Shown: positions 35,438-48,800 of the stretch, piece by piece
Numbering within the stretch: position 1 is the stretch's first letter
How the letters are laid out: every line of letters starts with the position of its first letter
Source of the DNA: Coffea arabica
Taxonomy: Eukaryota > Streptophyta > Magnoliopsida > Gentianales > Rubiaceae
Direction: 5' to 3'
NCBI RefSeq assembly: GCF_036785885.1
Contig: NC_092326.1
Location: 124,001 to 188,000 of the forward strand
Length of the DNA stretch: 64,000 nt
The notes under the pieces: generated by a model
Databases searched by the model: none
What the model was told of the DNA's origin: nothing
Seen by the model: only the letters and a program-made list of their open reading frames with translations
Program-made: the position numbers and the translations under genes

Positions 35438-36730
35438 ATAAGAAAAAAAAAACGTGCTAATGTACCAAATTAAAATACTTGTAAAAATGTGAAAGGTAAA
35501 TGCGGTCCCCAAGTCCAATGGCTCACCACGGGTAGCGCACAATACTCACCCATTTGATGATAGGAAAGAAACTATCCAAAATCTAAACCCTCATTAGCCC
35601 AAGCTCAAGTAACCACAATTTATTGGCCTACCGAATTTATTTTGCTAATATTTAGATGGGATGTGCAAACTTTTGGTTGTCTTCCTTGACTCCTTGGAAG
35701 CCTTTTAGATGTTACCAGAAAAAAAAAAAAAGTTCCATGATCATCGATACACATATTTTAAGCAATTTAAGTTGATCAAGACAGCTTAGTTACCAAAATG
35801 TATGCTTGCAATCGTGCTCTAATTTCAGATTGATCTCTTAGGAGGGATCATGACTCTGGAGATTAAAACAAATGGATCTAGGACAGAGATCTGCAGAAAG
35901 TTCTATATTCACTGTTTGAGAATTTTAAAATTAAAAAAAAAATCCTTTTCAGAATTAGATATTTGCCTCACTAGTGTTTTACAAATTAATATAATAAAGA
36001 ATGTTATTCATATGATTGTCAAAGACAAATTGACCATTATAAGAGATTTAGTATTCATTTTTAAATTGTAGATTGGGAATTCAAACCCAAAATAAGGATA
36101 TCGTGAAAGTAAATTTTGCTAGACATCATTTTTATTAAATAACAAATTGTTATCAAGAAAGTGATACGTTAAAAATCTCCAAAATCTCTTCCAAAATCAC
36201 TATTGAAACTAACCGGCGAATTAGTCTAGAAACTCATAACACGACAACTAAAACTCAATTTCGCAGATAATTCTCCATTTCAAACGCATTATACTCAAAG
36301 TTTGAACCTTCATGAGCTGTAGTTAAACACAAAAGTTAGAATGTGTGATTCCAATTTTAGTCTCTCTCTCTCTATTATCTCTAGGCTTCACTATGCTCAC
36401 GACCAAAACCACGATCATGAAACTGAATGTTCTTGTAAACAGCAAAAAATTGACTACCAGATTGTAATCATACAAATGTCTTCATTGACATTTCTAAATG
36501 GTAATGGTTATTGAGCAAAGAAATTTATCAAATTGGTCACTTTCAAGAAGCTCATTCCGAAAACCTCATGAAACTAGATAAAGAAATTCTACAAGATGAC
36601 ATTCATAAGCTACAAACTGAAACAAAATAGAGAAGGACATTACTTTGCCATTCACGGAAAGTAGGAAAACAACATTCATATTAGGCACTATCATAATTTT
36701 AAGAAGTTTAAAATTTTAACCCTTCAAACC
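35438..36730. other. AT-rich intergenic DNA upstream of the protease gene
   Basis: No coding or repeat signal that I can support apart from A-runs. The last 200-300 bases probably act as promoter of the gene at 36806. Confidence 0.5.
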
Positions 36731-36738
36731 TATATAAG
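36731..36738 (+). promoter_or_regulatory. TATA box of the papain-like protease gene
   Basis: TATATAAG 68 bases before the first base of the ATG, which would place transcription start near 36765 and give a leader of about 40 bases. Confidence 0.6.
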
Positions 36739-36805
36739 TGACATGATTTCATGTGATTGTACTACTAAATCAAGTAAGTCTTTCTAGTAACTTTTTTTTA
36801 GCATA

Positions 36806-38752
36806 ATGGCATCAAAATCTGTGAAGCAATTCTTCTCTATTCTTCTGATTCAGTGGATGGTTTTCCAGGCCAGGTCTCGGGTAATCAGTGACGTTTCAAT
36901 GATTGAAAGACATGAGCATTGGATGGCTGGTTATGGGCGTCAATACAAGGACACTGCAGAGAAGGAAAAGCGTTACCAAATATTCAAGGCCAATGTGGAG
37001 TACATTGACTTGGTTAATAGAGCAGGTAACAAACCATATAAGCTAAGTGCCAATCAATTTGCGGATTTGACCAATGAAGAGTTCAAAGCAGCTCATATTG
37101 GGCACAGAAGCCCCTCCAAGGACAAGTCAACAGCAATCCTGTCTTCTTCTGAGTATGATAAAATTGTCACTGCAATTCCCCCTAGCTTGGATTGGAGGAG
37201 AAAGGGAGCTGTTGCACCAATCCGCGAAGTGTCATGTGGTAAGTTAGGATATCCCACCATCCCACTACCATTGGTACATTTGTCAATTTTAGTCAAATGA
37301 ACATATTAATTTATGTTATCTTTCGAAAATAGAAATGCATAATACTAAGGCTGTTGTTGAAAATTATCCCATAGAATCACAAAAGTTTGACGAAGACAAA
37401 AAATTTGAAAAAGATGTAAAGAGAAAACTCCAAAAATTGGCCTGTTCAAGAAACCAGAAGGACTTCTTTGTTCATCTGAATTTTGTTTAGATCTGTAGCG
37501 TATCCTGATTTCAGGAAGATATTATTGTGTTTGCAAGAGTACTATCGACTTTGCTTTTGTATTCAAGAATATAATTTGTTGTCCTTGGTCTTTTATGGCA
37601 CACCGCTACTCCCTTTAAAAGGCTAGTGATGTTTATAATGGATTTCTGGATGAGATTCCATTCCTTAAACTGTCTCACTGGATTTGGATGTGATTAAGGC
37701 CTTGCTCTCACACAATCATTTGAGAAAATTTTATAATAAACTTCACATTAAAGAGACTCTGGCACTCTAGTTGCATGTATTGAAGAGTCTTAAAACTTAT
37801 CTACAATAAGAGCTTTTAAATTAGACTGCCATCTTTCCTCAGCCAATTATGACCAAAGGTCGGACCTAATTATCATTTTCGTTTACATTTTTAGTTATAT
37901 TATGGTAGGTAGATAAGGTGTACAACTAAGGTCAATCCTGCATAGAATCAGAGAGTCGGATTTTTTTTCTTTTTTTTTGTTCAAAGGGAAGATTTCAAAC
38001 CTTACAGGGGAAAGAGAGGGAAAGATATAGCATTTTCTTAAAATGAAAAACAAAAAGAAATCATTTGGACAGAGGTTTTTCTTTCTTTTTTTTTTTTTTT
38101 CCAGTTGTTTAATTAACACAAATCATGACTGTTAGAATTCTCTAATTTATGATGCACACAACCAAATTACCCAGGTGCTTGGACAATTCCTGCTGTTGAT
38201 GCTGTGGAAGCCCTAATCAAGATCAAAACAGGAAAGCTATACACGCTGTCAAATCAAGAAATTGTGGACTGCAGCACTGGTCTTGATTGTTATCAAGGCT
38301 CCACAGAAGATGCCTTTGAGTTCATCAAACAACATGGACTTACGACTGAAAGCAACTACCCTCCCAAAGATAATAAAGGCACTTGTGACACCAACAAGGA
38401 AAAAGAACCAGTGGCCAAGATCAGTGGCTACAACTACGTCCCAGCAGACAATGAGAAGGCACTTTTACAAGCATTAACTGACCAACCAGTGGCCGTAATG
38501 GTTGATGCTTCAGGTGCAGATTTCCAGTTCTATGCAGGTGGTGTTTTCACGGGTGAATGTGGAACTGACATAGATCATGGTGTAACATTGGTTGGTTATG
38601 GTACCAGTAATTCCACATTGAAGTATTGGAGGATCAAGAATTCATGGGGTAAAGGATGGGGAGAGGATGGATACATGAGGATGGAAAGGGATATTGCTGC
38701 CAAAGAAGGAATGTGTGGGATTGCCATAGAACCCATCTATCCCACTCTGTGA
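36806..38752 (+). CDS. Papain-like (C1A) protein of the SAG12/SAG39 type lacking the catalytic cysteine
   Basis: Two exons, 36806-37238 and 38175-38752 (GT..AG, phase 1), give 336 residues, the normal precursor length. Layout: hydrophobic signal peptide (about 1-25); I29 inhibitor prodomain with an ERFNIN-like helix (EKEKRYQIFKANVEYIDLVN) and ANQFADLTNEEF; mature domain from about 125 (PPSLDWRRKGAV). His279 (DIDHGVTLVGYG) and Asn300 (KNSWGKGWGEDGY) of the active site are present. The usual block DQGxCGxCWAF is replaced by REVSCG-AWTIP across the exon junction: the oxyanion-hole Gln is gone, one codon is missing, and Ala146 stands where the nucleophile Cys should precede Trp147. The family hydrolyses proteins in vacuole or apoplast; this member is predicted inactive. 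The open frame is otherwise intact with a TATA box upstream, so it is a pseudo-enzyme or a very recent pseudogene. Confidence 0.88.
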
Positions 38753-40091
38753 TTCCTTTGCTGTGCATAAGCATTTCAAAGTTAAAGGGAATTTTGAAGA
38801 ACTAATTGTACTGTTCGTACTTTTAACCTTTTATAGCACAAAAAAGAAAAGAATGAATGAATTATCCGGTTTGGTCTTTTATTTTTTTCTTTTAGAAAAA
38901 TTTAAACTTAATATTATAAATTTACTCTACTCCTTCCCTACTAGTATCACTCTTTAGTTACACTTCTTAATAGAAAAGTAATCTAGTGTAAAAGACGATG
39001 CAATCCAAATATACAAGTAGTATATAAAAGCACATATACCTAGGAATATGAGGAATTGCACACTAAAAGCATATTATATAGAATCATTTGGGGAGGATTG
39101 GGTTGGATGGAAAAGACAGAGAAATTGAAGGTAAGAAGTCCTGCATACGTACAAAAAAAAAAAAGAATCATTTGTCGTGAAAACAATATATGCATTAAAC
39201 CATTAAGGGGTTTTAATTCTAATCAAACATCTAACTTCTATGTTTACTATGGCATTATTCTTGTTTGTTTGAGATTTTGCAATAAGCTAACTTGTGGAAA
39301 GTGATCATAGAAATTAATTAAAATGTGCAAAAACTATTATATTTTCTATTAAAAAAATCTAAAATCTACATGCTTGAGTGAGAAAGAATATTATACAACT
39401 GGTTATCCAAATTACGAATTTATTATCAGGTGAAAAAAATCAAGTGAGGATAAGCCCTAAGAATACCTCCTCCCCTCAAACTCAATGTGATTGCGTAAAA
39501 ACAAAATTGAGATTGCAAATGAGATTCTTGAAACAATTTCATAAAGGGCAATAATTTTGTCAGAGCAAATATTAACTTCCAGACCAACTTTTTTCACTTG
39601 AGAACAACTTTGCCCATCTCCGGTCTGCGTCCTACCTTCTTTATCTCAGCCCGCCGTGCCCTTTACGGCGCCACTCTCTTCCCAAATGCATGCCTGACTG
39701 ACTGAGTTATTGACTATACCCACTACCAACATCAAGGCTGCTGGGTACCATGTTAAAGCTTCGCATTATATGAAAGTTCAGCCAGTGAAAAGTAAGAAAA
39801 AAATCTAGCTCTTCAACAATGAATAATCCAGATATCCATGAAACTCACCAAGAACCCTAAACTGAACTCCTTCCCCAGTTTATTTCTTACGTTTATTTTT
39901 TGTGCTTTGTCAGTAACATCTTGTTTTCTCTCTTCAAAGCCTCTCCTCAAACCCCCTCAATGGTGTTCACGCAACAACTGATTAGGCCAACAATTTCACT
40001 GCTTTTGGCCAACGAAAACTTGGGATGGTACATCCATCTTCCTCAGACTAAGAAAGAAAACTTTGATGTCAAATTAGTTATGCTGTGTAGA
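38753..40091. other. Protease 3' UTR and intergenic DNA
   Basis: AT-rich. Between about 39600 and 39960 base composition is more balanced, with short open stretches, but no protein family is recognised. Confidence 0.5.
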
Positions 40092-41186
40092 TTGATAAGT
40101 GATTATTTTGCATGTTTTATATCTTAGTTATTTGTGTGTTTTAGTTATTTTAATAACTAGATAACTAGGTTTCTAATGACTTTTGCATTTTGTGGTTAAA
40201 GTGAGAAACGTTGTATTTTAATGGATTTAAGTGAATGAAACTTCATGTTGTTATAGGGTTTAATGAATCAATCACCAATTGGAGTGATAAGTGCATATTT
40301 TACATATGTTTAGTGTGTTTTATTAGTAAGTTTGGTGTGTTTTAACTACTTTTTTAGCTAATTAACTAGGATTTTAGTGAAAATATGCGTTTTATGGTTT
40401 AAGTGTCAAAAAATTGTATTTCTATGGATTTTAATGGTGCCAATTTCATGTTTTTGTAGGTTTAAGGATTCAATCATCAATTGATGTGAATTGAGAAGAT
40501 AATTGGATGATTGATGATGGTTTGAAATAATAAAAGAAGACATGAAGTGCAAAATGCAAATTAGACAGCTTTGACACCTTGTGATATTTTGGGTACATCT
40601 TGAGTTACAAGTATCGGATTGATGTGATTTTTGTACCATTTTGAAATTAAGAGATAGATCTGCATTTGATATAAAGAATCGAAATCCAGTTTAGTCATTT
40701 TCATTGTCAAAATGTCAAAATACAGAAGTATATTTTTATGGTCAAAAGCTGAAACAGAGTTCTAACTAGTTGAGGGTTTTTGGTCATTTATTGGACCACA
40801 GAAATTGGATGATTCTTAATGCATTGGAAATCTAATTCAAATGGCTACAATTTTCATGTTTTACGCAAGAACTAGTTCAGCCTCCATCATGAAGAAAATA
40901 TCAATTGAAATTGGACAAAAAATAGAGCAAAGATGAAATATGTCCAGAATTGAGCAAACCTGCAAAGAGGAAAACGTGGGGTGCAATACGCGACCTAAGG
41001 TCGAGTATTCGAGGTTGCGTATTCATCATTTCAGCCTCAACTTGCTCTGCAACTTGTTTTGCAGTCACACAATCTTTCCAACTCATCTACAACTCAGAAT
41101 TTCAGTTGTATCTGACCAAGAAGTGTGTGGAAACTTGGAGAACAACTCTTGGTGAGTTCAAAAGCCAACTTTGCCAAACAAGGAAG
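40092..41186 (+). mobile_element. LTR-like debris with a duplicated start
   Basis: Two diverged tandem segments (about 40092-40286 and 40287-40490) both begin TGATAAGTG and share TGTGTTTTA, TTAACTAGG and CAATCA-CAATTG landmarks. TGATAAGTGCATATTTT-like starts are common for plant LTRs. The second segment runs on without coding potential to 41186, where the host Tekay-like element begins. It is probably a truncated LTR into which that element inserted. Class uncertain. Confidence 0.4.
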
Positions 41187-42136
41187 TGTGAGGACTTCAA
41201 AAAATTTTTTTTTTTAGTTATTGAATATTACAAGTTTACTTAAATATTTATTTACTCATTTTCTCCGAATTATTTATTTCGACCATTTGAAATCCATTTA
41301 TATGGAACAACGCCTCATTTATATTTTCTAAAGCGTTTTGTTGGAAAATTCACTTTTCGAAATTCATTTAATTCGGAACAATGAGTGCACGTCTTTCGAG
41401 GCTATACTTGAATCGGGAGTGTATTAATATTGGAGAGTTAAGAATGATCAATGGTAGATTAAGAAAGGTTAATTGAGGAATTAATACTCGACTCATGTAA
41501 AGACTCACAAATTTATCTATTTTAACTCCAAATTCTAACTCATTTAATTATTTACTTGGTCATTTATTCCGAATATTATTTTCTAACCTCTTAAGACCTA
41601 ATTACATTGATCTATGGCTCCATTATATTTTTAAAGTGACTCGTATCAAAAATTAATTTTTAGAAGCTCGATTAATAAAAATAGTGAAAACGTGTTTGAA
41701 AATTTTAGCCAATTGGGAGTACAATAATCTCGAAAAATTGGAGACATGTACAATGGTCTTAAAATAGGTAAATTTAGGTTTAAATACTCAAGTGATAGTT
41801 AGTGGTACGATCGTTATAAGAATTTCCCGAAAGTTTCACTTCATCGCGCCTAAATTGGAAATACGCGTTTTTACCCGCGCGATTAATTGAGGGACTTTAG
41901 ACCATTATTTTGGGACAATTAAAAGTGAATAATATTTATATAAATATAAGTGCATTAGAGGTTTAGTGCACTAGTGAAATAAACTCGAAAGGAATCGAGC
42001 CCGAATCGCGCGCGTACACTCGCTATTGAGAGTTGACTTTTGCTCCATTTTACACCACACAAATTAAGCTTCTCTTGGAAGCTAAAGCATAACCGACTCT
42101 CTCTCTCTTCCTCACTAGAGCAGCCGGCACCCAAGC
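41187..42136 (+). repeat. Host element 5' LTR, first part
   Basis: Starts TGTGAGGACTTC and matches 62462-63406 with roughly 16-18 substitutions in 945 bases. It is broken at CAAGC by the insertion of the younger element. Confidence 0.9.
42132..42136. repeat. 5-bp target duplication (CAAGC), left copy
   Basis: CAAGC here and at 55373-55377 flanks the inserted element. The uninterrupted 3' LTR of the host has a single CAAGC at 63402-63406, which proves the insertion point. Confidence 0.97.
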
Positions 42137-45100
42137 TGTGGCGCCCCACATCTCCCTAAGGCGGACCAAAGGGTATCCGCGGACGCCTGCCCAGCTCACG
42201 CCAGGACTCGAGCAAATCCATTCAATTTAAAATCGAACTAAACACTTCGACGAGAGCAACATGAATACAATAATGCGGAAGCGTTCAAGCTTAATAAGTC
42301 ACTTAATGTATATCCAGTACATCGGGTAATCATGAAACGACTTAAATTCAAAGTACACATCAGGGCCCAAACTTTTCAAGTTTACAATTTTCAAAAGTAC
42401 AACCCAAACCAGGGCCTAGTCAAAATACATAACAGGAGTCTTAACAAAATTACAACGGATAATTTCTCCATATTTCTCCAAGAGTCGGTCCTGTTAAGGA
42501 AAACAAAACTATAGGGTGAGCGAAACGCTCGTGAGGCCAAAAACACACATGCAAGCACTTAGTCAAATAACAAACCCAATTTAATAAATAAAACCACGTC
42601 TTTTCAATAATCAATTATTCAAACAGGAAAAGTAATCAGAAACAATTCAAGGATATAGTAGCTCTCAGGAGCTAAGTTCCACTTGATCTGCCGTTGTCAT
42701 TCGTATACCTTCCCGCATTGACCCTCCTGTCAACCGGGTCGGTATTTCCATTTCCGTAGATCACCACTTACTTCCCTCCGTCCACCGTACACCCCAAGGG
42801 CCCACAATGGCCAATATTGGGCGATACTCAACGAGTATGCCAAGCAAGACCTCTTATTAGGTCGAGCTTATTTGTATCTCATGGCTCGTCCAAATCCCCG
42901 ACCAAGCCCATTGCTGGCTCGAGTCTAAGGACGGCCTATGAGTTTGGGCGTCCCCCATTCATTTGAAAGTCGAGGAGGTTCACTCCAACGACATAAGCAT
43001 TCATGACATAACATTTCATTTCATTCATTCATTCAATACATTTCATTCATTCATTTGAAATCAGAACGAGTGCGATAAAGTACGCACCCGCCCTTATTTT
43101 TAAAACTTTCAACAAATCCCACAAATAAGCAAGTATCAAAATTCACACACTTGACACTCACCGAGCAATTCAATAAGAATTATTTTCCGAAAGTTCAAGT
43201 GTCCACGGTGAGATCCTCTTGAAGGTCTCCTTGCGCGCCTGGCAATTTAATAGTGGATAATCACATAATTAACCCACTTATCAAGGAAGATTGTACACTA
43301 GTACAATCTAAGAATTATTTTGCAAAAAGGAACCTCAATTACACGTAAATCGAGGTTCAACTTGCCTTTTATTAGGTACAATATTATTTGAGTTTTTATC
43401 ATGAAAATCGAGGGCAAAACGTTTGAATAATACTACGAGAATTAAGAGTTTTGGAAAAACTCCTTTGCCTTGAAATGTGAGAATTCCAGTTTTATCCTAA
43501 ATCTTTGAAAAATCGTAACTCGCTCGGTATAAGTCGAGAATTGGAAAAATTTATGCCGTTGGAATCCTCTGAGAGAGTACTATAAGTTCCTAGAAGACAC
43601 TTTTCCATGAATCGAAGTGAAAAGTGGTCAAAAATGGGCTTGAAGACGCAGGGTTGGTTTTCATGGCAGAATTAAGTTGGATTTCGGCCAACTTTGGAGA
43701 TTCGGCACGATTCACACGTTGCAAACCGGCCTCTGAAATTTTCAGCTCAATTAGTGTTGCAAGTGAAGTGTATGAAAAAACAAGCGGATCAAGAATCGGA
43801 GTTTCGAGCACCGAGATACGGTAGCCCGAAGTTGAGCAAATTCAAGATTGGATGAGAATTTTCCAGATTTGAACCTCTAACTTTAGTAATTCAATTGGGT
43901 ATCGAAACGAACTTGAATTGGCACCAAAATTGGCAGTATTTCAATACTATATGGAAAGTATCCCTATATCGAATTTCGGGGAAAAATACCTTCGGCAAGG
44001 TAGTTAATTAGCCAACCAAAGTTCAAGAAAAATCCTAAGGTAATCTGCCTTTGACTTTCATTTTCCAAATTTCCAATCGTTTAACCAAGAAAGTTATCCA
44101 ACCATGGTTCATTTGTAAAATAAGGGTCTAAGATACACCCATAATATCTTTGGTAAGTGTTTAATATCAAAAACATCAACTAACAAGTTCACTCCAAGAT
44201 TTGGTTCCAAACCAGTCCAAACATTAGGGTTTTCCAAAACAGAGCAGTCCACTTGTTTCAGTCACAACTCAGTCATTATAGCTCGAAATCGAGCATGGCT
44301 TACGCCGTTGGAAAATACATTCATAGAGTTAAAATATCACAGAAGAAATCGTTTCCAAATTCGGCACCCATCTGGTTCAAATTCGGCATCAAGTTGCTGC
44401 CTGAACACCTCATTCCAGATGAACAGAGTAACAGGACAGCGAACTTAAAACATTTCGTTCGGCTTGCTCACAAAGAATCAGAACGTAAATTATATACCAA
44501 ATTAAAGCTAGGAATGTTTAGTTTCAAACGCCACTGACGGCACATGATTTCGACATCCGAGGACAGAGTTATAGCCAAAATACTACTGCTGGTCAGAGCA
44601 TACGCGAATCAGTTTTCCAGATTTGCTGGTTTCTAAAAAAAATTCATTTGCCCATTCAAACCTCATTATTTTTAAATGAAATTTTTCACACATCTAATAC
44701 ATCCTACAAACATCCAATTCAAGCAATTAAACCATTAAAAATTGGCCTGGAAATGGCCGAACATGGCAGGGGCAAGATCGGAAATTTTAGCTTCTTACAC
44801 CCAATGAAGTTCCTACTAATTACTCACCACTAATGCATCATTATAACCACTAAACCAACAATATAATCACCATCAATCATCAAATCAGCAACAACAACCC
44901 AAGTGTGGGAATTCCAAGAGCCCACAATCACATTTTTACACCATAATCAAGTAACTAAGTGCATGCATGAGCTTAATCTTGCCATATAATCTCCAAAAGA
45001 TAAGAATCCAAGGGTTGATCATTACGTACTCCTTTGGTTTGCAAGGTCAGAATTTTCGGCCCTCTTAAAGCTCCAAGAAACCGTGATTTCCAGCCCTTGT

Positions 45101-45875
45101 TTGCAGCTCAAGATGATCCTCAAGTGTCAAGTTAGGTGTGGTGCAAGTTTGGTTAAATTTGGAGATGATTTGGGGTGGTTTTGAGTGAGATTAGTGAGCA
45201 AATTTTTGAAGCAATTGTGTTAGAGAGAGGAGGGAGTTTGGTCGGCTGTGAGGAGAGAGAAAATGGAGGGAAATCTGACTTCCTTTAGCTTCCAAGAGAA
45301 GGTGAAATAAGTGGTGGTAATTCACCCAAAAGTCAACTCTCATTAGGGGCCGTTTGGTGCGATTACGGCTCGATTTTCTCGCGCGTTTGGTTCACTAGTG
45401 CACTAAACCTCCAAAGCATATATATTCATGTAAATATTATTCACTCTTAATTGTCCCGAAATAAGGGTCTAAAGTCCCTCAAATGAAGTCGCGCGTGTGA
45501 AAACGCGTACCGTCAGTTTTACCGCTATAACGCGAAACTTTCGAAAAATTCTTATAACGATTGCACTACTAACTATCACTTGAATATTTATTCATAAAAT
45601 TACCTATTTTAGGACCCTAGTACAAGTCTCCAATATTCCAAGTTTATTGTGCTACTACGCGGATAAAAATCTCCAAGTACTATTCACTATTTTTACTAAA
45701 CGCGCTCTAGGAAATTAATTTTCGAAACGAATCATATTAAAAATATAACGAAGATATACTACCACTTATATAGGTCTAACAGGACTAGAAAATATTCCTT
45801 GGAAATAAAATCCAATTAAATAATTTATTAAGCCATAAATTAGGCATAAAATAATAGTTTTTACGAGTCCTCACA
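42137..45875 (-). repeat. LTR (3' in element orientation)
   Basis: 3739 bases, TG..CA ends (TGTGAGGACTCG .. GCGCCACA read on the minus strand). Short open frames inside (for example 43590-43811 minus) recur identically in the other LTR and show no domain. Confidence 0.95.
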
Positions 45876-48800
45876 TCCTCTCCCCCTTAAGAAAATTTCG
45901 TCCTCGAAATTTACCTTGATCGATGAACAAGTCTGGATACTTCTCCCTGATTGTCTCTTCAACTTCCCATGTTGCTTCCTCTACTCCATGGTTCTTCCAT
46001 AAAACTTTCACTAGTGGTATCTGCTTGTTCCTCAATTCCTTCACCTTTCGATCCAGAAGTTTTACCGGTCTCTCCTCATAGGTCAGGGTTTCATCAATCT
46101 CAATATTCTCCGGTTGTAAAACATGAGAGGGGTCTGGATGATACTTCTTAAGCATGGACACATGAAACACGTTATGGATACGAGATAAACTCGGTGGTAA
46201 TTCCAGCTTATAGGCTACATTCCCAACTCGCTGAATAATCTTATAAGGCCCTACAAACCTTGGTTGTAGTTTCTTCCCTTTTCCGGACATCAAACTTGCT
46301 TTTAACGGCGTAATCTTGAGAAATACCATATCTCCAACAGTGAACTCCAAATCCTTCCTCCGATTGTCGGCATAACTTTTTTGTCTACTCTGAGCGGTTT
46401 GAATTCTTTGCCGTACCAATTTCACCTTTTCATTAGCCTCCTCGATCCAAGATACAGTAGTCGTGTCTAAGATTTTCCGTTCGCCTACTTCATCCCAACA
46501 AATTGGGGATCTACACTTCCGACCATAAAGTACCTCATACGGAGCCATTTGAATAGAAGAGTGGAAACTATTGTTATAGGCAAATTCCACTAAAGTCAAG
46601 AACTTACTCCAATTCTCTCCAAAGTCCGGTACACAAGTCCTCAACATGTCCTCAAGAGTTTGAATTGTTCTTTCAGATTGTCCATCAGTCTGGGGATGAT
46701 AGGTGGTACTAAAGTTCAACTTAGTCCCCAACACTTCTTGCATCTTTTGCCAAAACCTCGAAACAAATCTTGGATCCCTATCCGACACAATACTCACAGG
46801 TATACCATGTAGTCTGATGATCTCATCCAAGTACATTCTGGCCAACTTCTCCAATGGATATTTCATATTAATCGGCAGAAAATGAGCCGATTTAGTCAAT
46901 CTATCTACTATCACCCAAATGGCATCATGGCCTCTCTGTGTCCTTGGTAAGTCTGATACAAAATCCATGGTAATATTTTCCCATTTCCACTCAGGTATTT
47001 CTAGAGGTTGCAAAAGCCCAGATGGTTTCTGATGTTCGGTTTTAACCTGTTGACAAACCAAGCATGTCTGAACAAATTGGGCAATTTCCTTCTTCATATT
47101 TTTCCACCAATATAGACTCTTCAAGTCTTGATACATTTTATTCCCTCCTGGATGTACTGTAAACTTTGATCGGTGTGCCTCTTCCAAAATTTCTTTTCTA
47201 AGCCCTTCATCCTTTGGCATAACCACCCGATTTCGAAATCTTAATATTCCATCTGATCCCAAAGTGAAATCGGTCTGGTCTCCCATCTTGACTTTCTCCA
47301 CCAACTTTTGCATTTCAGGGTCTTTTTCCTGAGATTCCTTAATACGTCCCAATAAAATGGAGGTTATCACAATATTCCCCAAAATCACTTTCCTTGGTTC
47401 TAATCGAGGATTCCAATAGCTAACTTCCTCCAACAATCGAAATTCCTTAACCATCAATCCAGCCATTTGTACCTGACGGCTCAAAGCATCGGCCACTACA
47501 TTGGCCTTCCCAGGATGGTACTTAATAATGCAGTCATAATCTTCCAGAAATTCCATCCATCTACGTTGCCTCAAATTCAGTTCCTTCTGAGAAAATAAGT
47601 ACTTAAGGCTTTTGTGATCTGTAAAAACCTCAAATGTCACTCCGTATAAATAGTGTCTCCATTTCTTCAAAGCAAAGACCACAGCCGCTAACTCCAAATC
47701 ATGGGTCGGATAGTTTCCTTCATGCGGCTTCAATTTTCTAGAGGCATAAGCTATCACTTTATCATTTTGCATCAAAACACATCCCAAACCTTCCTTAGAT
47801 GCATCTGTGTAAACCACAAAACTATCATGTCCATTTGGTAGAGTTAGAACAGGCGCTCTAGTCAACCGTCTTTTCAACTCCTGAAAACTTCCTTCACACT
47901 TAGAACTCCAAATAAACTTTCCATTTTTCTTGGTCAACTCAGTCATAGGTCCAGCGATTTTCGAAAAATCCTGGATGAATCTCCGGTAATACCCTGCCAA
48001 TCCTATAAAACTCCGAACTTCCGTTGGATTTTCCGGTCGTTTCCATTTCGAAACAGCTTCCACTTTAGCTGGATCCACTTTAATCCCATCCTTAGAAATT
48101 ATATGCCCTAGGAAAGTCACTTCCTTTAGCCAGAATTCACACTTGCTAAACTTAGCATATAGCTGATGTTCCCTCAAGATTTGTAAAACCATTCTCAAAT
48201 GTTTCTCATGATCTTTCACATTCTTAGAATACACCAAAATGTCATCAATGAAGATCACCACAAATTGATCCAAGTAAGGCTTAAAAACCCTATGCATTAA
48301 ATCCATGAAAGCGGCAGGTGCATTGGTTAACCCAAAAGGCATTACTGCAAACTCGAAGTGCCCATACCTCGAGTTAAAAGCAGTCTTAGGTATGTCCTTC
48401 TCCAAAATCCTCAATTGATAGTAACCTTGCCTTAGATCCAACTTTGAAAACACTACCGCCCCTTGCAGTTGGTCAAATAGTTCATCAATGTGGGGTAGTG
48501 GGTATTTATTCTTAACCGTAATATCATTTAAACCTCGATAATCTATACATAACCTCAAACTCCCATCTTTCTTCTTTACAAACAAAACTGGGGCTCCCCA
48601 CGGAGAATCACTCTCTCGTATAAAACCCCGTTCCAACAAATCCTGTAATTGTAACTTCAACTCTTTCAACTCAGCCGGAGCCATCCTGTATGGTGTCCTT
48701 GATATAGGTGCTGTTCCCGGAGCTAAATCAATTTTAAAAGTTATTTCCCGTTCCGGAGGTAGAGACTCCAATTCTTGAGGAAAAACATCAGAAAATTCTT

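Noticed and set aside
37239..38174. Mini-exon in the protease intron restoring the Cys block
   Set aside because: I looked for a CxW-F coding stretch between splice sites and found none. The two exons already join in frame with a full-length product.
39900..40127. Open frame of 75 codons
   Set aside because: Not bounded by convincing gene signals and no domain. It lies in mixed intergenic sequence.
43011..43060. CATT-rich simple repeat as a functional element
   Set aside because: Part of the LTR and repeated at about 52511. Low complexity only.
43590..43824. Overlapping open frames on both strands in the LTR, repeated at 53087-53321
   Set aside because: They are identical because the LTRs are identical. 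No domain, and both strands are open at once, so chance is likely.
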